The notes beneath the pieces were generated by a model. The model was not told the DNA's origin. It saw only the letters and a list, made by a program, of their open reading frames with translations, and did no database searches. Of a stretch of DNA of 8,063 nucleotides, positions 1 to 6,096 are shown piece after piece (positions within the stretch are counted from its first letter, which is position 1; every line of letters starts with the position of its first letter). A program made the position numbers and the translations under genes. Source of the stretch: Patescibacteria group bacterium (GTDB lineage: Bacteria > Patescibacteriota > Patescibacteriia > WFTA01 > S139-112); contig WFTA01000045.1 of assembly GCA_015485715.1 (NCBI GenBank), positions 1 to 8,063 on the forward strand. Direction: 5' to 3'.

Positions 1-65
1 ATTTAACAATATTTAAAAAAAAAGTCAACAAACTTATTTATTCTAACAAGAAATTTATTATATGG

Positions 66-87
66 AAAATTGGCTTATTTTAGCCAA
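66..87 (-). terminator. Putative intrinsic terminator of the ABC importer operon
   Basis: Read on the minus strand, a perfect 6-bp stem (TTGGCT at 87-82, AGCCAA at 75-70) closes a 6-base loop and is followed by TTTT (69-66). It lies about 80 bases past the ATPase stop codon and is the only hairpin with a T-tract that I see there. The stem is short and the T-tract is only four bases, so it is a modest terminator. The rest of 1-168 is AT-rich and shows no gene that I can support. Confidence 0.45.
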
Positions 88-168
88 AAAATATTATATA
101 ATTCAGTTATTTTAAACATTTACCACTTTTCATTAACACTTTATCCACAACTATTTCTTACTTTTTTC

Positions 169-867
169 TTACCTTCTATGTATCAAACTATGAATTTTTC
201 TTTTCAGATCTATAAATCTTTTATCAAATTTTATTTCTTCCTGTCTTGGTCTGGTAAAATCAATATCTAATACATCTTGAATTCTTTTATTATCCAAAAC
301 CATAATCCTGTCTGAAAGAAAAACAGCCTCCTCTATATCATGTGTAACAAATAAAACCGTCTTTCTGTTTTTCATCCATACCTGCATAAGCCAAGTCTGC
401 ATATTCTCTTTGGTATACACATCTAATGCCCCATAGGGTTCATCCATGAGAAGAATCCCTGAATCAAATGCAAGCGCTCTTGCTAAAGCCACACGTTGTT
501 TTTGGCCTCCTGAAAGATTGTCCGGATATGCATTACACTTATCTTTTAATCCGGTAAGTTCCAAATATTCATCAACTTTTTTGTCTTTATCCTTGTCATT
601 TCTCAGCACAGATAAAATATTATCCTTAACCCTCATCCAAGGGAAAAGACTATGATCTTGAAAAACAATACCAATTTTGCTGTTTTTTATAATCTTTCCT
701 GTATATGGTATCAAACCTGCTATGGAATGAAGAAGTGTAGATTTACCACACCCGGATCGTCCTACAACAGACAAAAACTCGCCTTTTTTTACTTTAAAGC
801 TTATATCTTCTAAAACAATATTATTTTTATATCTAACTGATAAGTTTTCAATAATTAAATCATACAT
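169..867 (-). CDS. ABC transporter ATP-binding protein, NitT/TauT (nitrate/sulfonate/taurine) type
   Basis: This is the cytoplasmic ATPase that would power the importer encoded just upstream. Its 232 residues match the usual length of SsuB/TauB/NrtD-like ATPases. All nucleotide-binding motifs are intact: Walker A GRSGCGKST (36-44), Q-loop Q70, signature LSGGQ (118-122), Walker B ILLMDEP (138-144), D-loop ALD (147-149) and switch histidine H176. The sequence FQDHSLFPW after the Q-loop and the 'DEPYGALD' stretch are typical of this subfamily. The ATG at 867 follows the permease stop after 6 bases, with a weak AGGA/GAG ribosome site, so it is the last gene of a three-gene operon. The C-terminus is short and basic with no regulatory domain. 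The family is clear; the substrate (alkanesulfonate, taurine, nitrate, thiamine precursor or another small organic anion) is not determined by the ATPase. Confidence 0.93.
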   Translation of the reverse strand: MYDLIIENLSVRYKNNIVLEDISFKVKKGEFLSVVGRSGCGKSTLLHSIAGLIPYTGKIIKNSKIGIVFQDHSLFPWMRVKDNILSVLRNDKDKDKKVDEYLELTGLKDKCNAYPDNLSGGQKQRVALARALAFDSGILLMDEPYGALDVYTKENMQTWLMQVWMKNRKTVLFVTHDIEEAVFLSDRIMVLDNKRIQDVLDIDFTRPRQEEIKFDKRFIDLKRKIHSLIHRR

Positions 868-873
868 ATTACT

Positions 874-1629
874 CTATCCTGAAGATAAATTAATCCACGG
901 AAACACCTTTCTGATTATTCTTACAAATAAATAATCATAAATATATCCCAAGAAACCCAACACAAACAAAGCAGCTATCATATCATCTATTTTATAAGCA
1001 AGGTGTGATACAGATATTCTGTAACCTATACCACTTGAAGCCCCGGCAAGTTCTGAAACAAACACCATTATAAATCCCATTGCAATACCGCTCCTTATAC
1101 CGGCAACTATATATGGAAGTGTGGCTGGTAAAATAACTTTTGTAAATATTTCAAATCTCCTTTGAATGAATATCTTTGCAGTCCATAAGTATTTCAGAGA
1201 TATATTCTGAGATCCTATATGAACATTTATCCAGACAGGAAAGAACACACCATAGGCAATAGAAAATATTTTTGATATATCATCTATCCCAAACCACACT
1301 ATTATCAGAGGAATGAGTGCAACAGGAGGCAGTGGCCTGAGTATATTAACTAGAGGAGTTAAAATAAAAGACATGATTTTTATTCTCCCTGTTACAACCC
1401 CCACAACCATACCCGCAATAGATCCAATAATCAGGCCTATAGTCAATCTCCATATACTACTTTTAATATCACTAAGTAAAATACCATTCGAGAACATGTT
1501 GATAAGCGACTGCAAAGCATCACTTGGGGGAGGAAATAGGGTTTTATTTACCAAATTGTTTGCTGATATAACCTCCCACAAAAGTAAAACAAAAGCTACT
1601 GATAATATTGATACAATCTTCTTATTCAT
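874..1629 (-). CDS. ABC transporter permease, NitT/TauT type (binding-protein-dependent inner-membrane component)
   Basis: This is the transmembrane channel subunit, expected to work as a homodimer. From the ATG at 1629 it has 251 residues, a normal length for SsuC/TauC-like permeases. Hydrophobic segments lie at about 5-21, 63-79, 88-112, 121-140, 180-197 and 218-240. The segment PPSDAL (34-39) after the first helix and the LRPLPPVALIPL stretch (97-108) are family hallmarks. The cytoplasmic coupling loop lies around 150-180; its LPATLPYIVAGIR part is well conserved, but the usual EAA start is degenerate (TAKIFIQRR). In-frame TTG codons exist at 1641 and 1635. An AGGG just upstream sits 6 bases before TTG 1635 and 12 before the ATG, so the exact start is uncertain. 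I chose the ATG because it overlaps the preceding gene in ATGAATAA, a common coupling arrangement. Confidence 0.92.
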   Translation of the reverse strand: MNKKIVSILSVAFVLLLWEVISANNLVNKTLFPPPSDALQSLINMFSNGILLSDIKSSIWRLTIGLIIGSIAGMVVGVVTGRIKIMSFILTPLVNILRPLPPVALIPLIIVWFGIDDISKIFSIAYGVFFPVWINVHIGSQNISLKYLWTAKIFIQRRFEIFTKVILPATLPYIVAGIRSGIAMGFIMVFVSELAGASSGIGYRISVSHLAYKIDDMIAALFVLGFLGYIYDYLFVRIIRKVFPWINLSSG

Positions 1630-2674
1630 AGACAATTTCAACCCTTTTTGGATCTATTTCTCTCAAAGGATCGGGAAATAAAACATTGTTTTTAAAATCA
1701 GGAATTGGAGTTGCAGGATCTACCTTATTCTTCTCTTTGGCCCAAAATGCTTCTCTTTTCCAAAACTCAAGAAGTTCGTTGGTTAAAAACACCCTAAAAT
1801 CAAAGTTTGGCCAGATATTATCAACAATATCCTTGTCCAGTTTAGTATATTTCATAACAATTTGTTTTGCCTCATCCGGGTTTTGTTGGGCAAATTTTTC
1901 TGCATCAATTAAAGCTTTTAAAAATCTCTTTATTTTATCCTTATTGTTTTTCATCTCTGTGGTTATATTGATTACATATAATTCTGAATATACATTGGGA
2001 TTGGTATATGTAACATGTTTGTCTCCCATATTTCTCTCTGCTATATATGCCTGCGGGTCAAATATAGAGATAGCATCCACAGACCCACTCAACAACGAAG
2101 CAGGCATATCTTCAGGTTTCTGACTTATCAGTTCCACCTCATCATCTTTTATTCCAAGATATTTTAAAAATTCATAAGTAAAAAACTCGGGACCACCTCC
2201 AAATGATGTGGATAGTTTCCTCTTCTTGGATTTAAAATAAGTTAGAGGATCCTGCGAAAATTCATCTTTTCTCGCAACTATCCTTGTCTCATTGATTGTT
2301 TTTCTGACAACTTGCCCTACAACCAAAAACTCATTTCCCTGCATGGTAGCAAGTGTTACTGGTACATCTCCAGATATTGCAATATCAAGAGATCCGCCCA
2401 AAAAAGCCTGAAGTGCAAACTTCCCGGCAGTAAATTCTTTTATATTTATATCTATATTATTTTTCAAATCAAACCCCTTATCTTCTGCAATCATTACTAA
2501 AGCCATAGCGGGCGATGTCTGAATACCCACACTGACTGTTTCTATATCTTCTCCTCTAACTCCTGTGTTCTCTTTATTGGTGTTTTTATTATTGTTCTGG
2601 AGTACGTAATATCCAAACAAAAACAATAAAACAAAAACTATAAAAAACACTGGATATAACTTTATTCTATTCAT
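1622..2674 (-). CDS. ABC transporter substrate-binding protein, NitT/TauT (NMT1/SsuA-like) family, membrane-anchored
   Basis: This is the extracytoplasmic receptor that would deliver ligand to the permease. Of 350 residues, about 8-25 form one strongly hydrophobic helix, 26-45 an Asn/Lys-rich linker, and 46-350 a periplasmic-binding-protein-II fold. Family features include 'VGIQTSPAMALVMIAEDKGF' (49-68), 'GGSLDIAISGDVP' (93-105), STSFGGGPEF (155-164, the usual anion/ligand-contact region), SLLSGSVDAISIFDP (193-207) and DPDEAK-like NPDEAK (265-270). There is no cysteine near the end of the hydrophobic segment, so it is not a typical lipoprotein; it is either an uncleaved anchor or a cleaved signal peptide. 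I set the start at the ATG at 2674 because GGAG (2685-2682) lies 7 bases before it; an in-frame GTG at 2680 would leave only one base. It is the first gene of the importer operon. The ligand is unknown. Confidence 0.9.
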   Translation of the reverse strand: MNRIKLYPVFFIVFVLLFLFGYYVLQNNNKNTNKENTGVRGEDIETVSVGIQTSPAMALVMIAEDKGFDLKNNIDINIKEFTAGKFALQAFLGGSLDIAISGDVPVTLATMQGNEFLVVGQVVRKTINETRIVARKDEFSQDPLTYFKSKKRKLSTSFGGGPEFFTYEFLKYLGIKDDEVELISQKPEDMPASLLSGSVDAISIFDPQAYIAERNMGDKHVTYTNPNVYSELYVINITTEMKNNKDKIKRFLKALIDAEKFAQQNPDEAKQIVMKYTKLDKDIVDNIWPNFDFRVFLTNELLEFWKREAFWAKEKNKVDPATPIPDFKNNVLFPDPLREIDPKRVEIVYE

Positions 2675-2681
2675 ATACACA

Positions 2682-2685
2682 CTCC
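2682..2685 (-). promoter_or_regulatory. Shine-Dalgarno site that fixes the binding-protein start
   Basis: GGAG on the minus strand lies 7 bases before the ATG at 2674 and 1 base before the in-frame GTG at 2680. The spacing selects the ATG. It is one of the few clear Shine-Dalgarno sequences in the window. Confidence 0.7.
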
Positions 2686-2738
2686 ATCTTGAATTGTTTT
2701 TAAAATCAATAGATAAAATCTAATCTAAAATAAAATAA

Positions 2739-2755
2739 AACAATCCAAGATTGTT
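2739..2755. repeat. 7-bp perfect inverted repeat in the importer leader
   Basis: AACAATC (2739-2745) and GATTGTT (2749-2755) are perfect inverted copies separated by CAA. On the importer transcript this could be a small hairpin about 65 bases before the start codon, or a protein-binding dyad. GATTGT recurs on the minus strand about 16 bases upstream (2770-2765). Confidence 0.5.
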
Positions 2756-2770
2756 AATTTTGAGTACAAT

Positions 2771-2792
2771 CAAAATAATATAAGTTATTTTG
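2771..2792. repeat. 8-bp perfect inverted repeat in the importer leader
   Basis: CAAAATAA (2771-2778) and TTATTTTG (2785-2792) are perfect inverted copies around a 6-base centre. It lies between the promoter-proximal dyad and the 2739-2755 dyad. It is AT-rich, so chance is possible, but the symmetry is exact. Confidence 0.45.
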
Positions 2793-2802
2793 TATATCAA
2801 CC

Positions 2803-2827
2803 ATGTTGTCGATCTGAGACGACACAT
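2803..2827. promoter_or_regulatory. Candidate operator at the importer promoter
   Basis: ATGTTGTCG (2803-2811) and CGACACAT (2820-2827) form an inverted repeat with one extra base in one arm and an 8-base centre. The arms are GC-richer than their surroundings. The dyad begins right after, or overlaps, the TATAAT elements at 2826-2839, so it covers the expected transcription start. That is a classic position for a repressor, and a TrmB-type regulator is encoded directly upstream. The binding partner is inferred only from this position. Confidence 0.45.
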
Positions 2828-2839
2828 TATAATATTATA
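2826..2839 (-). promoter_or_regulatory. Putative importer promoter, two TATAAT -10 elements
   Basis: The minus strand carries two perfect TATAAT hexamers (2839-2834 and 2831-2826) upstream of the binding-protein gene. Neither has a convincing -35 hexamer at 16-18 bases, which fits a regulated or activator-dependent promoter. The expected start near 2820-2827 gives a leader of about 145-150 bases. Confidence 0.45.
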
Positions 2840-2907
2840 CAGAAAAACAAAAATAAACGATAATAACTTCTCTGTCAGATATTCGTACCTGAAACTAGAT
2901 TTGTTTT

Positions 2908-3726
2908 TTAAAATTTTATATATTTCTCCAGAAAATATTTTGTATATTTTTTATTAACCCTTAATGGCTTGGACATGGACCAGATAATATCAAATTGTGT
3001 TTTTAACATCTGTCTCATATCCTTGCTTTGGATAACAAACCCAAAAAGCTCCTTATCAGAAGAAATAAACACAACTCTGTCCCCATATGCCCAGTATCCC
3101 ATAGTAGTTAAAACACCTGACGGGGCAATTCTTATTTCTCTTTTAAACTCATTTCCCACGCCCAAAAAAGTATACTCTTTTATATCAACAATAGAATTTT
3201 GCGGCCATATGGCCCGTGTATAGAGATTTTGTTTTATTCTGCGTATATTTAATTCAATAAAAAACTCAACTCCCAGAACCTTAATCATCTCATTTATAGG
3301 CCAAAACGCCTCGGTTTCCAAGTCTCTGTATAAAAGCATATCTTTCAATGTCTGCTGAACAGCTTTTTTTCCTTCATAATAAAACAGGTGTGGTTTGTCT
3401 GCCTGTAAATTATATTTATCCTCAAGAAGCGGCAAGTGTTTTATATACTTTTCTTTCAATTTACTGAACATAGACTGCTTTGAATCAATTAAAAGCTCTA
3501 CTTTTCTAGGATCATCAATACCCCAGTATTTCACACCAAATCTGTCAATTTGCTTTACAATCCCCTCTCTTTGAAGTCTTGACAAAATACCATATACAGA
3601 CGATCGCGGGATGTCTGTTTTTTTAGCTATCTCACCAGCAGTAACAATACCACACTTAACAAGTGTATTATACACCTTTATATCTTTATCTGAAAAACCA
3701 AGTTGTTTTAATATCTCATCTATCAT
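2908..3726 (-). CDS. TrmB-type winged-helix transcriptional regulator (first copy)
   Basis: This is a predicted ligand-responsive DNA-binding regulator of 272 residues. An N-terminal winged helix-turn-helix covers about 8-70: the block GEIAKKTDIPRSSVYGILSR (31-50) includes the recognition helix and is typical of TrmB/PF01978 proteins. A helical linker (about 75-105) may mediate dimerization. The C-terminal part carries features seen in TrmB-like regulators: FYYEGKKAVQQTL (115-127), REIRIAPSG (196-204), YGDRVVFISS (214-223), and a final FGFVIQSKDMRQMLKTQFD (228-246) followed by an IIW segment. Its ATG overlaps the Mur ligase stop in ATGA, with GGTGAGG just upstream, so the two are translationally coupled. 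The importer begins after a 233-base gap that contains a dyad at its promoter, making that operon the most likely target. Family TrmB proteins often sense sugars; nothing here fixes the ligand. The C-terminal tail past about 255 is basic. Confidence 0.85.
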   Translation of the reverse strand: MIDEILKQLGFSDKDIKVYNTLVKCGIVTAGEIAKKTDIPRSSVYGILSRLQREGIVKQIDRFGVKYWGIDDPRKVELLIDSKQSMFSKLKEKYIKHLPLLEDKYNLQADKPHLFYYEGKKAVQQTLKDMLLYRDLETEAFWPINEMIKVLGVEFFIELNIRRIKQNLYTRAIWPQNSIVDIKEYTFLGVGNEFKREIRIAPSGVLTTMGYWAYGDRVVFISSDKELFGFVIQSKDMRQMLKTQFDIIWSMSKPLRVNKKYTKYFLEKYIKF

Positions 3727-5042
3727 ACCTCACCGTCATTAACTCTATTATGTAATATTTCTGTAACCACTTTCCTGTCATCCCAGTCTTTAGCGCCGCC
3801 TGGAAGCATAATTTTTTGTTCTGCACCCTTGCCGGTTATAAGTACTATATCGCCCTTCTGGGCAAGAGATATACCCTTTTCTATTGCTTTCCTTCTGTCT
3901 ACAATCTTTATAACTTTATCTTTATTTTCAATTCCTTTATATATATCATCTATAATCTCTTCTTCATTATCATCATAAGGATCGTCATTGGTCAATACTA
4001 TTATATCAGCATACCTGTCAGATACTTTCCCCATATACGGCCGCTTTGACCTGTCTCTTCCTCCTCCGGTTGCGCCAAATATATGTATTACTTTTCCTCC
4101 ATCCAGCAATTTTGACTGTTTTAAGGTCTGGAACAAATTTTCCAAAGAATATGGATCATGGGCATAGTCAACCACGATATCAAAACTCTGACCTGCATCT
4201 ATAAATTCCACTCTTCCGGGTACCTGCTTTATGTTTTCTGTACATTCTGCTACCTCCTTCTTATCTTTGAAAATAAAACAACAGCTTAAAACTGCAAGCA
4301 TGTTATAAACATTCATCATGCCCAAAAAAGGAAAGGAAAATCTAACACCATCAACCTCAAAGTCAATTCCCCTGTCTGCAATATTCATATTTTCTGCCTT
4401 CACTGTTTCTAACCCAATGTTCTGAATTTTATATTTCAAATCTACTCCATAGCCGATTTTTTCATCTGCGGGAAAACTCAAAAAATATCCACTCTCTTTG
4501 TCATCTATATTTGCTATGACTATCTTCTTTCCAAAAAACGGTTTTATCCTTTTAGAGGTTAAATGTTTGAAAAGTTGTCCTTTTGTTTTTTTGTAATTTT
4601 CAAAACTCCCGTGAGATTCTATGTGTTCTGGGTGCAGATTAGTATAGATAGCAATATCATAATTTATTCCCTTGTGCCTATACTGCTTGATGCCTTCTGA
4701 AGTAGTCTCTATAACTGCTATTTGACATCCCGCCTTCTGCATTTTATGCAAAAGCTTTTGCAGTTTAAATCTTCCCGGCATGGTCATCTTTAAATCATTC
4801 AACCATTCCTTATCACCTACTTTAAATACAACTCCGGAAGACAGTCCAACTTTGTATCCCAATTTCTCCAAAACCTGCGCCAATACATATGAAGTTGTAG
4901 ATTTTCCTTTTGTACCAGTTATACCTATAACAATCATCTTCTCTGACGGAAATCTATATATAAAACCAGCCAAATAGGCAATAACTAAATGATAAAAACC
5001 AACTAAAAAACCAGGTGTGTATTTTTTAATATTTCTGAACAT
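3723..5042 (-). CDS. murE: MurE-like Mur ligase lacking the N-terminal UDP-binding domain
   Basis: This predicted cytoplasmic ATP-dependent ligase would add the third amino acid of the peptidoglycan stem to UDP-MurNAc-L-Ala-D-Glu. Visible motifs: P-loop GTKGKSTT (43-50), TNLHPEHIESHGSFENY (134-150), the expected carbamylated lysine near K154, GMMNVYN (241-247), PGRVEF (275-280), VVDYAHDPYSLENLF (290-304), FGATGGGRDRSKRP (322-335) and ITGKGAEQ (402-409). At the position where DAP-adding MurE has DNPR, it reads TNDDPYDD (351-358), so the amino acid added should not be assumed to be DAP. It has 439 residues; typical MurE is about 490. The usual first domain is replaced by a hydrophobic stretch (10-32) that could be a membrane-associated helix. 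I chose ATG 5042 over an in-frame TTG at 5048; neither has a good ribosome site. The ligase is coupled to the regulator downstream. A related Mur-ligase activity rather than true MurE remains possible. Confidence 0.85.
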   Translation of the reverse strand: MFRNIKKYTPGFLVGFYHLVIAYLAGFIYRFPSEKMIVIGITGTKGKSTTSYVLAQVLEKLGYKVGLSSGVVFKVGDKEWLNDLKMTMPGRFKLQKLLHKMQKAGCQIAVIETTSEGIKQYRHKGINYDIAIYTNLHPEHIESHGSFENYKKTKGQLFKHLTSKRIKPFFGKKIVIANIDDKESGYFLSFPADEKIGYGVDLKYKIQNIGLETVKAENMNIADRGIDFEVDGVRFSFPFLGMMNVYNMLAVLSCCFIFKDKKEVAECTENIKQVPGRVEFIDAGQSFDIVVDYAHDPYSLENLFQTLKQSKLLDGGKVIHIFGATGGGRDRSKRPYMGKVSDRYADIIVLTNDDPYDDNEEEIIDDIYKGIENKDKVIKIVDRRKAIEKGISLAQKGDIVLITGKGAEQKIMLPGGAKDWDDRKVVTEILHNRVNDGEV

Positions 5043-5066
5043 AATCAAAAAGATATCTATACCTAC

Positions 5067-5093
5067 ATTCTAACATAAAAAAAATAATTTCAA
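5067..5093 (-). promoter_or_regulatory. Putative promoter of the Mur ligase-regulator pair
   Basis: On the minus strand TTGAAA (5093-5088) and TAGAAT (5072-5067) each match consensus at five of six positions, but the spacer is 15 bases, shorter than optimal. The predicted start near 5060 gives a short leader of about 18 bases without a clear ribosome site. The site lies between the IS and the gene, so the insertion would not have removed it. Confidence 0.35.
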
Positions 5094-5144
5094 ACCCTAA
5101 ACATTAAATATTTATAATTTTGTTCATCAAATCTCAACAAACAG

Positions 5145-5155
5145 TCAATTTACTA
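5145..5155 (-). other. Severed 3' end of the methyltransferase gene
   Basis: If the IS and one copy of the T5 direct repeat are removed, the methyltransferase frame runs ...Thr-Leu-Lys-Ile-Val-Asn-stop, with the TGA at 5147-5145. This short remnant is the original gene end, now separated from its gene by the 1.26-kb element. It shows that the methyltransferase gene used to end about 100 bases before the Mur ligase gene. Confidence 0.75.
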
Positions 5156-5160
5156 TTTTT
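5156..5160. repeat. Left target-site duplication (TTTTT)
   Basis: TTTTT directly abuts the left end of the IS, and the same five bases abut the right end at 6417-6421. Because it is a homopolymer, the true duplication length could be shorter, but five bases restores the interrupted reading frame exactly. Confidence 0.6.
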
Positions 5161-5171
5161 GGCCCTGTCGC
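5161..5171. repeat. IS left terminal inverted repeat
   Basis: GGCCCTGTCGC is the exact reverse complement of 6406-6416. Beyond base 11 the two ends diverge, though both continue with CA-rich tracts (AACCAACACAAAAA on the left, CCCAACAAAAAACAACC on the complement of the right). Confidence 0.88.
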
Positions 5172-5184
5172 CCAACATCCAACC

Positions 5185-5265
5185 AACACAAAAATAACAA
5201 CATTGGAGCTTAATTAGATTGAGTTTTATCTTAATCTAATGATTTTTTTGGGTTATTTTTGTGTT
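5185..5265. repeat. Nested long hairpin in the IS non-coding end
   Basis: The outer stem is a perfect 14-bp match: AACACAAAAATAAC (5185-5198) with GTTATTTTTGTGTT (5252-5265). Inside it, ATTAGATTGAG (5213-5223) pairs with CTTAATCTAAT (5230-5240), 11 bp including one G-T pair, around a 6-base loop. It begins 24 bases from the IS tip, between the transposase stop and the inverted repeat. It could act as a transcription barrier or terminator for the transposase or for read-through into the flanking gene, or help define the end. Confidence 0.8.
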
Positions 5266-5307
5266 TTTTTGTTTAATTTTCATCCTTAGGGCACACTTCA
5301 CCCTTGT

Positions 5308-6096
5308 TTAGGCTCTATATAGAACAGAAGCTCTTGGTAAAATAGTTACTGCTTTCTTAAGATTATGAGCTATACTCTCCATTAAGTTTTGGAATTCAAC
5401 CTTTAAGATACCTCTATATCTGGATTTTTTGCTTAATTTAGAGAATACTCCTTCAAAAGGCATTCTTGTTTTAGATCTCCATTTATCTAAATCTTTATTT
5501 TTTGTTTTTCTGTTGTTTTTCATAATTACAGCAGAATGACAATTATTGTTTTTTAAGGTTTTATAGGCTAAATCACAATCATATAACTTATCCATAAATA
5601 CCATACCTTGATTAGGGCAGATATATTTTAAAGCTTTGTAATCAGGCACATTAGCTGGAGTAATGATTGTTTTTTCAATTAAACCATATCTCATATCAAC
5701 AGTATTATGTCTTTTATAGCCAAACCAAATATTGTGTTTGCTTTTAGCACCCCATTTGGCATCTTTATCCTTGGCATATTTGCTTACTACAGCGTTATTT
5801 AAGGTTTCTTCTCCGTCTTTAATAGCTTTGTCTCTTTCTGCCCATAAAGCAGTCTTGGTTATTATGGCTGAAGCATCTACAAAATGGAATACATTGCCAA
5901 ATAAGCCATGATCTTTGAGTATTCTATTGATAGTATTGAAAATATCTGCTAATCTTTTGGCCCAATTCTTTTTCTTAAACGGCCAAAATATGAGTGGTCT
6001 GGAGTTGTTTCTGTAAGGGAAAATCCACAGAACCATCTTATAGCCATGTTTTCTCTTATAGCTTTTTCCATTTGCCTGTCTGAATAATCTTCCCAA
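5308..6096 (-). CDS. IS5-superfamily transposase, C-terminal DDE catalytic part (second frame)
   Basis: This frame holds the RNase H-like catalytic domain (PF01609-type). The likely acidic triad is D74 in HFVDASAII, D169 in VFMDKLYD and E215 in RMPFEGVF, numbered in this frame; RMPFE fits the IS5 R-x3-E pattern. Downstream, QNLMESIAHNLKKA (236-249) is a typical IS5-group ending. The frame opens at an ATG at 6096, but residues 1 to about 40 overlap the first frame and look like a shadow of it; homologous sequence resumes at about AKRLADIF (46-53). It is therefore best read as the 3' half of one protein, joined to the first half by a -1 shift near 5955-5958. The joined product would be 333 residues with D145, D240 and E286. 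The stop TAA is at 5310-5308. Confidence 0.85.
   Translation of the reverse strand: MGRLFRQANGKSYKRKHGYKMVLWIFPYRNNSRPLIFWPFKKKNWAKRLADIFNTINRILKDHGLFGNVFHFVDASAIITKTALWAERDKAIKDGEETLNNAVVSKYAKDKDAKWGAKSKHNIWFGYKRHNTVDMRYGLIEKTIITPANVPDYKALKYICPNQGMVFMDKLYDCDLAYKTLKNNNCHSAVIMKNNRKTKNKDLDKWRSKTRMPFEGVFSKLSKKSRYRGILKVEFQNLMESIAHNLKKAVTILPRASVLYRA

Noticed and set aside
70..655. Plus-strand open frames near the ATPase gene (70-270, 446-655).
   Set aside because: They are antisense to the ATPase or run through the terminator hairpin, and have no recognisable domain or ribosome site.
1313..2500. Plus-strand open frames of 62-145 codons opposite the permease and binding-protein genes (1313-1681, 1686-2123, 2312-2500).
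   Set aside because: They are antisense to well-supported family members; low-complexity composition and no domain signal.
2814..2905. TPP riboswitch-like words on the plus strand (CTGAGA at 2814-2819, ACCTGA further on), suggestive because NMT1/THI5-like binding proteins often follow TPP riboswitches.
   Set aside because: They are on the strand opposite to the importer and point into the 3' end of the regulator. The GGGTGC-type start and the GGATAATGCCAGCG-like part are missing.
2969..4977. Plus-strand open frames opposite the first regulator and the Mur ligase (2969-3223, 3816-4049, 4780-4977).
   Set aside because: Antisense shadows with compositions reflecting the complementary strand; no motif or start signal.
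5949..6096. ATG at 6096 as an independent start for a separate second transposase protein.
   Set aside because: The first 40 or so residues overlap the N-terminal frame and look unlike the family; similarity resumes only after the likely shift point.
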